This document shows positions 38,992 through 47,405 of a DNA stretch of 64,000 bases, in pieces (the first letter of the stretch is position 1; each line of letters starts with the position of its first letter). The position numbers and the translations under genes are program-made. A model generated the notes under the pieces. That model had not been told where the DNA came from. It searched no databases and saw only the letters and a list, made by a program, of their open reading frames with translations. The stretch covers positions 207,001 to 271,000 of the forward strand of contig NZ_CP150269.1 of assembly GCF_037976825.1 (NCBI RefSeq). The letters run 5' to 3'. Source of the stretch: Paenibacillus sp. FSL K6-1330 (GTDB lineage Bacteria > Bacillota > Bacilli > Paenibacillales > Paenibacillaceae).

Positions 38992-41247
38992 ATGAGAAAC
39001 GAAACGGCAGTAAGCGACATTACGGTGATTGGCGGCGGTTTGGCAGGGGTATGCGCGGCGGTGGCAGCCGCTAGACTCGGACAGAAGGTAGCACTCGTGC
39101 AGAACCGTCCCGTGCTGGGGGGCAACTCCAGCAGCGAGGTGCGGGTATGGGTTTGCGGCGCGACGGCCCACGGGATCAACCGCTATGCCCGGGAAACCGG
39201 CATTATGGGCGAGATGTTCGTGGAGAACCAGTACCGGAATCCGGACGGCAATCCGTATCTATGGGATTTGATCGTGCTGGAGACCGTACGGGCCGAGCCG
39301 AATATAACCTTGTTCTTGAATACGGACGTGCATGAGGTTGAAGCGGATGGTGATTCTGACGCGCGGCAGATCCGATCGGTTACCGGTTGGATGATGGGCT
39401 CGGAGCGGCGCATCCGGTTTGAGAGTCCCGTGTTCCTGGATTGCACGGGGGACGGGCTGGTCGGCTTTCTGGCGGGAGCGAAATACCGGATCGGGCGGGA
39501 AGCCCGCAGCGAATACGGGGAGGAATGGGCGCCGGAAACGGCGGACGATGTGACGCTCGGCAGCACGCTGCTGTTCTACACCAAGGACGCCGGACATCCG
39601 GTGAAATTCGTGCCGCCCGTTTTTGCGAAGGATATTACGCAGACGCCGATCCCGATCAAGCGGGTCATCCGCAGCGGCGACTCGGGCTGCCATTACTGGT
39701 GGATCGAATGGGGCGGGGAGCTCGATACCGTGCATGACAATGAGCGGATCCGCGATGAGCTGTGGTCGGTCATTTACGGCATATGGGACTATATCAAAAA
39801 TTCCGGCAAATTCGATGCCGTCAATATGACGCTGGAGTGGGTCGGCGCCCAGCCGGGCAAGCGGGAATACCGCCGGTTTGTCGGCGACTATGTGCTCACG
39901 CAGAACGATATCATGGCCCAGGAGCCGTTCGAGGACCGGGTGGCCTTCGGCGGCTGGTCGATCGATCTGCATCCGCCGCAGGGCATGTACGCCGAAGAGA
40001 GCGGCTCGAAGCATATGCATGCGGACGGGAATTACCATATCCCGTACCGCAGCCTGTATTCGGCAAACGTGACCAACCTGTTGTTCGCCGGGCGCAACAT
40101 CAGCGCCACCCATGTGGCCTTTGGCACCACGCGGGTGATGGCGACCTGCGCCGTCCTGGGCGAAGCGGCCGGCACGGCTGCGGCGCTGTGCGTCCAGCAC
40201 GGCATTACGCCGCGCGAGCTGTCGCGCAGCCGGAGCGGGGAGCTTCAGCAGACGCTGCTGAAGCAGGATGCCTCCGTGCTTGGGGTGGTGAACCGCGATC
40301 CGCGGGATCTGGCACGAAGCGCCAAGATCAGCGCATCGTCCCACCTGTCCAGGATTGCGATCGAGGAGGCGGAGGCCTCTTATGCGCTGGAACGGGACAT
40401 CGCCGTGCTGATGCCGGTCGATCCGCGTCTGAGCGGAGAACTGGAATGGCTGATCGATGCGAAGCGGGATACTCAACTGACCGTAGAAATTTGGAGCACC
40501 GGGAAAAAGGAGAATTACGTGCCCGCCAAGCTGGAGAGCCGGACGGAGATCCAGGTGAAGGCAGGAACGCAGCAGTGGGCAGCCATGCCCGTTGATTGGC
40601 AGCCGGGAGAAGCGCAGAATGCGTTTGTCATCGTTCGTCGCAATCCGGATCTCTCCCTGTATCTGTCCTCCCGGACCGTCAGCGGATGTCTTGCTTTTGA
40701 ACGCGGTGCTGCCTCGCAGGTGTCCAAGGAGCTCGAGGACCATGACGACAACCAGCGCGTTGTCGAGTGGAGCATGAAAAAATGGGTTCGCCGAATGTTT
40801 TGCCTGAGAATGACCGGCATCACGGATGCTTATCATCCCGAGCATGTCATTGACGGCTATAAACGTCCGTTCGGCGGTCCGCATATGTGGGTATCGGAGC
40901 GCATCGCAGACGGGGAGACGCCTTGGTTGAAGCTGGAATGGGAAGAGGCGCGGACGATTCGTGAGATTCACCTCATTTTCAACGATGACGTTAATGAAGA
41001 TCTGATCAATCTGCACCATCATCGTACGCCTTTCGATATCATCCCTGAGCTGGTCTGTGCCTATAGATTAGAGGCGCTGGATTCGGAAGGGAATTGGATT
41101 ACGCTTGACTTGGAGGCGCATAACCGCCGCCGGAAGAGAGTCCACCGTTTGGAGGAGCCCGTTCAGAGCACGGCGCTTCGGTTGGTGGTGGAAAGCACGA
41201 ACGGCTCGGATTATGCCGAGGTTATTGAAGTGAGGGTTTACTGTTAG
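38992..41247 (+). CDS. FAD-dependent oxidoreductase with C-terminal discoidin-like domain
   Basis: Protein of 751 residues without signal peptide. The FAD-binding Rossmann motif GGGLAGVCAAVAAARLGQKV (residues 11-30) and the following LVQNRPVLGGNSSSEVRV match the FAD_oxidored family; a second FAD contact is GRNISATHVAFGTTRVMATCAVLGEAAGTAA. The last 150 residues resemble an F5/8 (discoidin/NPCBM-like) fold. Such proteins occur beside CUT1 sugar transporters and are thought to oxidise the imported sugar or sugar derivative; the true substrate is unknown. RBS AAAGGAG. Last gene of the YesMN-controlled cluster, closed by a terminator. Confidence 0.85.
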   Translation: MRNETAVSDITVIGGGLAGVCAAVAAARLGQKVALVQNRPVLGGNSSSEVRVWVCGATAHGINRYARETGIMGEMFVENQYRNPDGNPYLWDLIVLETVRAEPNITLFLNTDVHEVEADGDSDARQIRSVTGWMMGSERRIRFESPVFLDCTGDGLVGFLAGAKYRIGREARSEYGEEWAPETADDVTLGSTLLFYTKDAGHPVKFVPPVFAKDITQTPIPIKRVIRSGDSGCHYWWIEWGGELDTVHDNERIRDELWSVIYGIWDYIKNSGKFDAVNMTLEWVGAQPGKREYRRFVGDYVLTQNDIMAQEPFEDRVAFGGWSIDLHPPQGMYAEESGSKHMHADGNYHIPYRSLYSANVTNLLFAGRNISATHVAFGTTRVMATCAVLGEAAGTAAALCVQHGITPRELSRSRSGELQQTLLKQDASVLGVVNRDPRDLARSAKISASSHLSRIAIEEAEASYALERDIAVLMPVDPRLSGELEWLIDAKRDTQLTVEIWSTGKKENYVPAKLESRTEIQVKAGTQQWAAMPVDWQPGEAQNAFVIVRRNPDLSLYLSSRTVSGCLAFERGAASQVSKELEDHDDNQRVVEWSMKKWVRRMFCLRMTGITDAYHPEHVIDGYKRPFGGPHMWVSERIADGETPWLKLEWEEARTIREIHLIFNDDVNEDLINLHHHRTPFDIIPELVCAYRLEALDSEGNWITLDLEAHNRRRKRVHRLEEPVQSTALRLVVESTNGSDYAEVIEVRVYC

Positions 41248-41256
41248 TAAAAAATA

Positions 41257-41296
41257 AAAGCTGGCTCCTGTATTCATCAGGTGCCAGCTTTATTTC
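41257..41296 (+). terminator. Intrinsic terminator of the FAD oxidoreductase gene
   Basis: AAAGCTGGC pairs with GCCAGCTTT, with inner CTG/CAG pairing, then TATTT. Confidence 0.8.
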
Positions 41297-41474
41297 GCTT
41301 GTGAATTTCGACGAGCCCTCAAAAGGCTGACCGTGGCTCATGGGCATTTCGGTCCGTCTTGAAATAACCGCTTAGTAAGAGGTCACCGAACAGGATCATA
41401 AAGGTGGCTTGCTGTAGGCAAGATCATGTATTCATAAGGTTGATGATGCTAATCTTCTTTCGGCGGAAAGATCG

Positions 41475-42359
41475 TCAATTCTGCTGCAGCATCTCCAAAA
41501 ATGCCCCTGCAGCAAGCGAGGGCGACACCTGCTTCCGAACAGCGACACCAATATATCGATCCGGTAACGGCATTTCTGTTCGAAGCTCTAGCAAGGAACC
41601 GTCCGAGATGCGGGACGCGACAAAGGCTCGCGGCAAGAATGCTGTTCCATAACCGCGCTCGGCAAATTCCGCTAACATGTCCAGGCTGTTCAACTCGAAG
41701 TCGGCTTCCACTTCCACTCCTTGTGACCGGAACCACCCTTCGATGAAGGAGCGTGTCGAGCTGCCGGGGGATAGCATTAAGAGGGGGAGCTCCGCCAACT
41801 GTTCTGTCCGAAGGGGCTCTCGCGCCCATTCTGCGAAGGCCGTTCCGATCACAGCGCAATAAGGGGAGTCATGCGAGTCGATGATCTTGATCTCTTCATC
41901 CGATACGGGCAGGTGAACAAAGCCGAGATCCAATGAGCCTTTCTTTAAGCGTTCCAAAATGCTGCTTGTCCGCTCCTGTGACAGCTGAATACGGATGTCG
42001 GGATAGCGGACATGGAATCGGTCGAGCAAGGCGAGGAGAAAGTCCTTGAGGATTGCCCCATTCGCGCCAATCCTCAGCCTGCCTTCGCTGAACTGCTGTA
42101 GCCTTTTCAAGCGGTGCTCGGCTGAATCAAGTTCATCGAATGCTTGCCTTACATGCTGATACAAGGCCTGACCTTCTTGCGTTAAGCGGACACCCTTGGA
42201 TAACCGGTCGAACAGCCCTACACCGAGTGCTTCTTCCAACTGCTTGATGGCGTAACTCACAGAAGGCTGTGTCATATGGAGGTTTTGCGCAGCTTTCGTC
42301 AGATTGGAAGTCTCTGCCGCATGCAGGAACACTCGATACCATTCCGTGTTTGCGATCAT
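41475..42359 (-). CDS. LysR-family transcriptional regulator
   Basis: Regulator of 294 residues. N-terminal helix-turn-helix (about 3-62: FLHAAETSNLTKAAQNLHMTQPSVSYAIKQLEEALGVGLFDRLSKGVRLT) and a LysR substrate-binding domain (about 88-290). It is divergent from the chorismate synthase gene at 42469, about 110 bp apart, the usual arrangement of a LysR regulator and its target, so it may control aroC. Effector unknown; CysL/YwfK-like general similarity only. Confidence 0.92.
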   Translation of the reverse strand: MIANTEWYRVFLHAAETSNLTKAAQNLHMTQPSVSYAIKQLEEALGVGLFDRLSKGVRLTQEGQALYQHVRQAFDELDSAEHRLKRLQQFSEGRLRIGANGAILKDFLLALLDRFHVRYPDIRIQLSQERTSSILERLKKGSLDLGFVHLPVSDEEIKIIDSHDSPYCAVIGTAFAEWAREPLRTEQLAELPLLMLSPGSSTRSFIEGWFRSQGVEVEADFELNSLDMLAEFAERGYGTAFLPRAFVASRISDGSLLELRTEMPLPDRYIGVAVRKQVSPSLAAGAFLEMLQQN

Positions 42360-42468
42360 TTGTTATCAATCCTCTCTATGGGAACTCTTCGATATTGCGA
42401 TTTCATTTATTTCAAATATACCTCTAAACTGAAGGAGAAGGAATCGAAAGTATTCGGGAGGTATGGAC

Positions 42469-43527
42469 ATGGCAGGGAGTACGTTTGGAGAGCGGTTAAA
42501 AATGACTACGTTCGGGGAGTCACACGGAGAAGCAGTGGGCGTCATTTTGGAAGGCGTCACACCGGGCGTTGAGCTGGACGAGGCCTACATTCAGATTCAG
42601 ATGGATCGAAGAAGACCCGGGCAATCCTCAGTTACAACTCCTCGCAAGGAATACGATAAGATACGAATTTTATCCGGTCTTTTCGAGGGGCGAACGACGG
42701 GAACGCCACTGTGCATCATGCTTAATAACACCGACATGCGCCCGTCGGCATACGACACAATCAAATCGGCCTACCGGCCCGGGCATGCGGATTTCACTTA
42801 TGAAAAGAAATACAAGATCCGCGACTATCGCGGCAGCGGAAGAGCTTCGGGAAGGGAGACAGCTGCGCGAGTGGCTGCCGGAGCCGTGGCGCGCAAGCTT
42901 TTAGAACGTCGGGGCGTCTCCATCATGGCTTATACGACGGAGATTGGTGGCATCCGATGTGAGCAATTCGACGCCGATGCTATCGAACAAAATGCCGTTC
43001 GCGCGTGCGATCCTGAAGCAGCCGTTCGCATGATCGAGATGATCGAACGACTGGCAGAAGAAGGCGACAGCTGCGGGGGGATCGTCGAATGTCGAATTAG
43101 CGGCATTGCCGCAGGACTGGGGGAGCCCGTATTCGACAAGCTTGACGCTGAGTTAGCGAAGGCAATGTTATCTGTTGGCGCGATTAAGGGCATTGAATTC
43201 GGGACGGGCTTCCAAGCGGCCTCTATGCGGGGAAGCGAACATAACGATCAGATGGACGCAGGAGGGTTCCGGACGAACCATGCCGGCGGGATCATCGGTG
43301 GTATCAGCACTGGGGCGGACATCGTGTTTCGAGTCGTCGTAAAGCCGACTTCATCCATTTCTATCCCTCAACAGACTGTCGATGTGGACGGCAACGAACG
43401 GGAGATTGCGACGATCGGCAGGCACGATCCATGCATCTGTCCCCGCGTCGTACCCGTGATCGAAGCGATGGCTTGCATGGTAATCGAGGATCATTACAAG
43501 CGTCAAGCCGCCCTGCAAGACGAATAG
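42469..43527 (+). CDS. aroC: Chorismate synthase (short, non-Bacillus type)
   Basis: Makes chorismate from 5-enolpyruvylshikimate 3-phosphate with reduced FMN. 352 residues with the three family signatures: GESHGEAVGVILEGV, the RGSGRASGRETAARVAAGAVA block, and MDAGGFRTNHAGGIIGGISTG. The N-terminus MAGSTFGERLKMTTFGESHG is of the shorter enterobacterial/clostridial type rather than the MRYLTAGESHG type of Bacillus. Start: ATG at 42469, 7 bp after GGGAGG; ATG at 42463 is too close. It stands alone, away from other aro genes, with a divergent LysR regulator. Confidence 0.93.
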   Translation: MAGSTFGERLKMTTFGESHGEAVGVILEGVTPGVELDEAYIQIQMDRRRPGQSSVTTPRKEYDKIRILSGLFEGRTTGTPLCIMLNNTDMRPSAYDTIKSAYRPGHADFTYEKKYKIRDYRGSGRASGRETAARVAAGAVARKLLERRGVSIMAYTTEIGGIRCEQFDADAIEQNAVRACDPEAAVRMIEMIERLAEEGDSCGGIVECRISGIAAGLGEPVFDKLDAELAKAMLSVGAIKGIEFGTGFQAASMRGSEHNDQMDAGGFRTNHAGGIIGGISTGADIVFRVVVKPTSSISIPQQTVDVDGNEREIATIGRHDPCICPRVVPVIEAMACMVIEDHYKRQAALQDE

Positions 43528-43709
43528 CCGTCTGGATGAAGCCGATCGGAGAGTATCAGCTGTGTCTCATTTCAGCTATCGGGTATTTCTGGCTGTATGT
43601 TTCGCCAGGTCAATTCTTCGGAAAACGGTCCGTTGAATGGAGCTAGAAGTGGCGGTCCCATGAGCGGCAGGCTGTCCAGGTCAGCGGTAAGAGCAAATTA
43701 TTATACAGC

Positions 43710-43748
43710 AAAAAACCGGAAGAGACTGAAGTCTTCTTCCGGTTTTTT
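43710..43748. terminator. Bidirectional terminator
   Basis: AAAAAACCGGAAGA pairs with TCTTCCGGTTTTTT around a short loop; A and T tracts on both sides suit either strand. Confidence 0.8.
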
Positions 43749-43797
43749 GATTTAAGAGATAAGAAAGTATAGACATCCGAGGCTTAGCATCCTTATC

Positions 43798-43867
43798 TCG
43801 CAAGAAAAACTTCCGCTACATGCGGTCTGTCTACTGTGAAAGTACGTCGATCGACGTTTTTCTTATA
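43798..43867 (+). repeat. 70-bp structured repeat, unit 1
   Basis: Begins TCGCAAGAAAAAC and ends GTTTTTCTTATA, so its ends pair. A 3' hairpin CGTC-GATC-GACG precedes the T tract. Unit 2 at 43913 has the same length and layout. Confidence 0.7.
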
Positions 43868-43914
43868 GATATAGAATTTATAAGTTATCAGCGGAGCTGA
43901 TGAAATTCTATATC
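43868..43914. repeat. Hairpin between the 70-bp units
   Basis: ATAGAATTT pairs with AAATTCTAT, with an inner ATCAGC/GCTGAT stem around GGA. Confidence 0.65.
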
Positions 43915-43982
43915 GCAAGAAAACCTACCTTTGAATCGCGGTCGCTCGTCCTTGAATTGGCCTCGATAGAGGTTTTCTTATA
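43913..43982 (+). repeat. 70-bp structured repeat, unit 2
   Basis: Begins TCGCAAGAAAACC and ends GGTTTTCTTATA. Its 3' hairpin is CCTC-GATA-GAGG; the changed base is matched by its partner compared with unit 1. Confidence 0.7.
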
Positions 43983-44033
43983 TTTAAAGATCCAATGCGG
44001 CTATAAGTCCCGGGGGGTGGGACTGAAATCGCA

Positions 44034-45158
44034 TTAAACCAGGGTTTTCAAGGAATCCGGCGTGAATGGTGCCAACTCGTCGAAACGTCCGTTTCGAACC
44101 TTAGCAGCCCACTCTGGATCAGCCAGCAGGGCACGGCCTACGGCAACCAGGTCAAATTCATGCTCCTCAAGGCGGTTCAGCAGCTCTTCAAGGTCCTTCT
44201 GGCCGGCACCCTTACCTTGGGTGAAGAGGCTTGTAAATACTTCATCGAGGCCGACAGAACCAACGGTGATAACCGTTTTCCCTGTCAGTTTCTTGGCCCA
44301 TCCAGCAAAGTTCAGGTCAGAACCTTCGAATTCAGGCTCCCAGAAGCGGCGGGTCGAGCAGTGGAATATATCGACCCCGGCGTCAGACAGCGCGGTTAAC
44401 AACTGATCCAGCTTTTCAGGCGTATCCGCCAGCTTTGCTTCATATTGGGTCGTCTTCCATTGGGATAAGCGGATAGCAACCGGGAAGTCCGGACCCACCG
44501 CCTCACGTACGGCTTTCACCACTTCGACCGCAAAGCGGGCGCGCTTCAGCATGTCACCTCCGTATTCATCGGTACGCTGGTTCGTTCTCTCCCAGAGGAA
44601 TTGGTCGATCAGGTATCCGTGGGCACCATGGATTTCTACTCCGTCAAAGCCAATGCGCTTGGCATTCGCGGCCGCATCGGCATAAGCTTGAATGACCTGC
44701 TCGATCTCATCCTTGGTCATCGGCTTCGTGACGACGTTGCCGTCCAGGTCAAGTCCGGATGGTCCGATGGGAAGTGCCTCCGGATTTGGCTCGGCGCCTA
44801 TTGGTCTAGTCATGCCGATATGCCAAATTTGCGGCATGATCTTACCGCCGATTTCATGGACCTGACGGACCACCTCGGCCCAGCCGTTCAATGCGGCTTC
44901 ACCATGGAAGTTAGGCACATTGGGGCTATCGGTAGCCGCTGGATGGTTAATCAGTGTTCCTTCGGTAATGATCAATCCGACGCCATTCTCCGCACGCCGG
45001 CGGTAGTAAGCGGCCACATCCGGGCCTGGAACGCCGTTAGGGGAGAACCCGCGCGTCATAGGGGCCATCACCACGCGGGACGAAAGAGTAAGGTTACCGA
45101 TGGTAAATGGCTCGAATAGGGACGCTGTAGAACGGACATTTTGATTTTGGTTGGTCAT
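44034..45158 (-). CDS. NADH:flavin oxidoreductase, Old Yellow Enzyme family
   Basis: FMN-dependent ene-reductase of 374 residues. Family features: LFEPFTIGNLTLSSRVVMAPMTRG near the N-terminus, GLIITEGTLI, the substrate-binding pair in GVEIHGAHGYLIDQFLW, the EYGGDMLKRARFAVEVVKAVREAVG segment, and VAVGRALLADPEWAAKVRNGR near the end. It reduces activated double bonds of enals, quinones or nitro compounds. RBS GGAGG lies upstream of ATG. The ArsR-type gene just upstream on the same strand is separated by a terminator, so this gene has its own promoter, probably repressed through the site at 45200. Confidence 0.93.
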   Translation of the reverse strand: MTNQNQNVRSTASLFEPFTIGNLTLSSRVVMAPMTRGFSPNGVPGPDVAAYYRRRAENGVGLIITEGTLINHPAATDSPNVPNFHGEAALNGWAEVVRQVHEIGGKIMPQIWHIGMTRPIGAEPNPEALPIGPSGLDLDGNVVTKPMTKDEIEQVIQAYADAAANAKRIGFDGVEIHGAHGYLIDQFLWERTNQRTDEYGGDMLKRARFAVEVVKAVREAVGPDFPVAIRLSQWKTTQYEAKLADTPEKLDQLLTALSDAGVDIFHCSTRRFWEPEFEGSDLNFAGWAKKLTGKTVITVGSVGLDEVFTSLFTQGKGAGQKDLEELLNRLEEHEFDLVAVGRALLADPEWAAKVRNGRFDELAPFTPDSLKTLV

Positions 45159-45199
45159 GTATGGAATCCTCCAATATGTTTAATATGCTTTTCTGTATT

Positions 45200-45213
45200 T
45201 TCATAAAAATAGA
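45200..45213 (-). promoter_or_regulatory. Operator-like site before the Old Yellow Enzyme gene
   Basis: TTCATAAAAATAGA is a near copy of the palindrome at 45600-45613 in front of the ArsR gene. Confidence 0.5.
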
Positions 45214-45223
45214 TATATATGAT

Positions 45224-45290
45224 AAAAAGAAAGAGCTTTTAAGCTTAATCTTCAATTTCACTTTGCTTTTTAAGCCTAAAGCTCTTTCTT
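45224..45290 (-). terminator. Terminator overlapping the ArsR gene end
   Basis: On the minus strand AAGAAAGAGCTTT (the last codons of the regulator) pairs with AAAGCTCTTTCTTTTT about 30 bases later. Confidence 0.75.
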
Positions 45291-45587
45291 GAGTTGTTCG
45301 ATAAAACGCTGAATGCCTTCCTCATTCCGTCTGTAATATGTCCACTGGCCCGCTCGATGGGATTCCAGTAGACCGGCCTTTTGCAATTTTACCAGGTAGC
45401 CAGAAACGACCGACTGAGCGAGTCCTGTTTTATCCGAAATGGAGCCCACGCAGATACCGCCCTGAAAATCACATTTCGAAGGCATGTGATCCTGCGGAGC
45501 AAAATGTTCCTCCGGATGCTTCAGCCACTCCAGGATTTTAAACCGGGACTCGTTTGATAGTGCTTTGATGGTTTGTAAGGTATCCAT
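45276..45587 (-). CDS. ArsR/SmtB-family transcriptional regulator
   Basis: Small winged-helix regulator of 103 residues. The helix-turn-helix is around ISDKTGLAQSVVSGYLVKLQKAGLLESHRAGQWTYYR. Two cysteines (in SKCDFQGGICVG) precede the recognition helices and could sense electrophiles or metals; the classical ELCVCDL metal motif is absent. It lies upstream of the Old Yellow Enzyme gene, and matching sites occur before both genes, so it probably represses itself and the reductase. The inferred inducer would be a reactive electrophile, the type of substrate the reductase removes. Confidence 0.88.
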   Translation of the reverse strand: MDTLQTIKALSNESRFKILEWLKHPEEHFAPQDHMPSKCDFQGGICVGSISDKTGLAQSVVSGYLVKLQKAGLLESHRAGQWTYYRRNEEGIQRFIEQLKKEL

Positions 45588-45599
45588 ATGCTTATTATA

Positions 45600-45613
45600 T
45601 CTATTTTTATAGA
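45600..45613 (-). promoter_or_regulatory. Palindromic operator before the ArsR gene
   Basis: TCTATTTTTATAGA is a near-perfect dyad 13 bp upstream of the start codon; a relative is found at 45200. Confidence 0.55.
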
Positions 45614-45707
45614 AATGTAAATATGGTTTTTAAAAAGATGGCTATCGGAAGATCAAAACAAGGCCAAGCGTTTGTTGTTTTGCCGTATGAAGGATGCAGA
45701 CTACAGC

Positions 45708-47228
45708 TTACCGTGCTCCCACAAATTCAGCTGATTTGATGCCGGCTTGGCGGCCGAAAATAATGATCTCGGCAACAGAGTTGCCACCGATCCGGTTTTG
45801 ACCGTGCAATCCGCCTGTTAGTTCACCGGCTGCAAACAATCCTGGAATAGGCTTGCCGTCTTTATCCAAAACTTCCGTGTTCGTGTTGATTTTTACGCCG
45901 CCCATGGTGTAGTGAATACCGGGGGCGATTTGGATGGCGTGGTATGGCGCTTCGGACAAGTCGTTATCCATGCCTGTCGTTCTGTCGAATTCGGTATCTT
46001 TATTGTTCTTCACCGCACTGTTCCATGTATCCAGTGTGACTTTAAGCTGATCAGCTGGGACGCCCATTTCTTTGGCTAAAGACTCGATCGAATCACCGTG
46101 AATGACAAAGCCCATTTTCTCATATTGCTGAATCGCTTTGACGCGGGATTTTACCCCGGAATCGAACACAAGATAAGCCGATTTTTCAGGAAGCTTATTG
46201 ATGGCGGCGGTGACGTTGTCCCGAGTATCCAGCTCGTTTGTGAAACGTTTGCCTTGGCTGGTCACGAGGATGGCTCCTTCTCCCCGAACGGCCTCCCCGA
46301 TGAGATAAGATTTCTCCTGCTGCACCGTAGGGTGAACCTGGATTTGATCCATATCGACCGTTGTACCGCCGAGCTTTTCAATCATGGTGATGCCGTCACC
46401 GGTGCTGCCTTCCTGGTTGGTGGTCACGTACCCTTTCAGATCGGACCGAACTTCGGAAATCATGTCCATATTGGCTCCGAAACCGCCGGTTGTTACAACG
46501 ACGGCATCTGCTGCAATGTTTTTCTCATCATTCTCGTTGAAGATGACTTTGACGCCGTTTACCTTGCCGTCTTTTTCCGTAATATCCGTTACCTTGGCAT
46601 TGACGAATAGCGGAATTTCTTGTTCTTGTACATTTTTTACCAGTCCGTTGACAAGGTATTGTCCTACTGCTGAGCCGTCCTCAGGACGGTGCGTGCGTTT
46701 TTCGTTCATGCCGCCCGTAATGGTGATATTGTTCAACCGAATCCCAATGGAATCCAGCCAATCGATCGCGCTTGCCGAGTTGTCAACGAAGAAACGAAGC
46801 ATGTCTTTGTCGTTGGTTCCATGACCGCCCTTTAAAGTCTCTTCATAAAATAAATCGTTGTTGTCCTTAATGCCCTGTTCTTGTTGGAACTTGGTTTCGG
46901 AAGCATTCATGCCCGAAGATGATTTTATGGTATTCCCGCCGGCAATCGGCATTTTTTCAAAAATGACCGGATTCATGCCTTTTTCTTTTGCCTCAAGAGC
47001 AGCAGACATACCGGCTCCGCCTGCACCGACGATGATGATATCATACTTTTCTTTGAGCTGATCGATCGGCGTATAACCGGTTTGGGACGCACCCGAAACG
47101 GCTGTCTCTTGGTCTTCTTCTTTTTTCGCGTTGTCCTGACTCTGATCCTGGTTCCCGCTGCCGCATCCCGCGATAGCAAGCATGAAAGAGAGAATGAGTA
47201 TAAGCGTTGCTGCAAACTTCCTTTTCAC
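45708..47228 (-). CDS. Lipoprotein flavoprotein of the fumarate/urocanate reductase type
   Basis: Extracytoplasmic FAD enzyme of 506 residues. The signal peptide has lipobox LAIAGC (Cys near 22). FAD motif YDIIIVGAGGAGMSAALEAKEKG (about 67-89), MPIAGGNTIKSSSGMNA, substrate-region THRPEDG, and C-terminal FAD motif GLFAAGELTGGLHGQNRIGGNSVAEIIIFGRQAG match flavocytochrome c fumarate reductases; no haem or FMN-binding domain is fused. Start: GTG at 47228 with GGAGGG 8 bp upstream (an ATG at 47243 lacks a site). An FNR/CRP-like box lies upstream. It may reduce fumarate, urocanate or another acrylate using extracellular electrons. Confidence 0.87.
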   Translation of the reverse strand: MKRKFAATLILILSFMLAIAGCGSGNQDQSQDNAKKEEDQETAVSGASQTGYTPIDQLKEKYDIIIVGAGGAGMSAALEAKEKGMNPVIFEKMPIAGGNTIKSSSGMNASETKFQQEQGIKDNNDLFYEETLKGGHGTNDKDMLRFFVDNSASAIDWLDSIGIRLNNITITGGMNEKRTHRPEDGSAVGQYLVNGLVKNVQEQEIPLFVNAKVTDITEKDGKVNGVKVIFNENDEKNIAADAVVVTTGGFGANMDMISEVRSDLKGYVTTNQEGSTGDGITMIEKLGGTTVDMDQIQVHPTVQQEKSYLIGEAVRGEGAILVTSQGKRFTNELDTRDNVTAAINKLPEKSAYLVFDSGVKSRVKAIQQYEKMGFVIHGDSIESLAKEMGVPADQLKVTLDTWNSAVKNNKDTEFDRTTGMDNDLSEAPYHAIQIAPGIHYTMGGVKINTNTEVLDKDGKPIPGLFAAGELTGGLHGQNRIGGNSVAEIIIFGRQAGIKSAEFVGAR

Positions 47229-47405
47229 TGTGTAACCCTCCATTTTCTCTATATCTATTTAGTTGACCCTAAAGAGCCAATCGAAAAAGGAGGTCGTAAC
47301 GAAGGAAAGCGAGAAGTGAAAAGGAACGTGAGCGTGACCTTTACTCTTCGAATCTCAGATCTTCCCTGGTTGCCTCCCTCCGGTCGGCCTCGTCAGGTCC
47401 ACTTC
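47229..47405 (-). ncRNA. Putative long 5' leader of the flavoprotein gene
   Basis: If transcription starts near 47399, a leader of about 170 bases precedes the gene. It is richer in G and C than the flanks, and GTGGACCT near its start can pair with AGGTCAC further on. No known riboswitch class was recognised. Confidence 0.3.

Larger units (their letters stand above)
43528..44033. other. Convergent intergenic region with hairpins
   Basis: About 500 bp between aroC and the Old Yellow Enzyme gene, which point toward each other. It contains a terminator and two 70-bp structured repeats; the first 180 bp show nothing recognisable. Confidence 0.6.

Noticed and set aside
39259..41022. 587-residue frame antisense to the FAD oxidoreductase
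   Set aside because: Low plausibility composition and no start signal; the sense protein has full FAD motifs.
32854..41247. Polysaccharide utilisation locus with glycosidases
   Set aside because: No glycosidase gene is in the cluster; only transport, regulation and an FAD enzyme are present.
43868..43914. Insertion sequence end near the 70-bp repeats
   Set aside because: No transposase gene or target duplication can be found; the hairpin is explained by its own arms.
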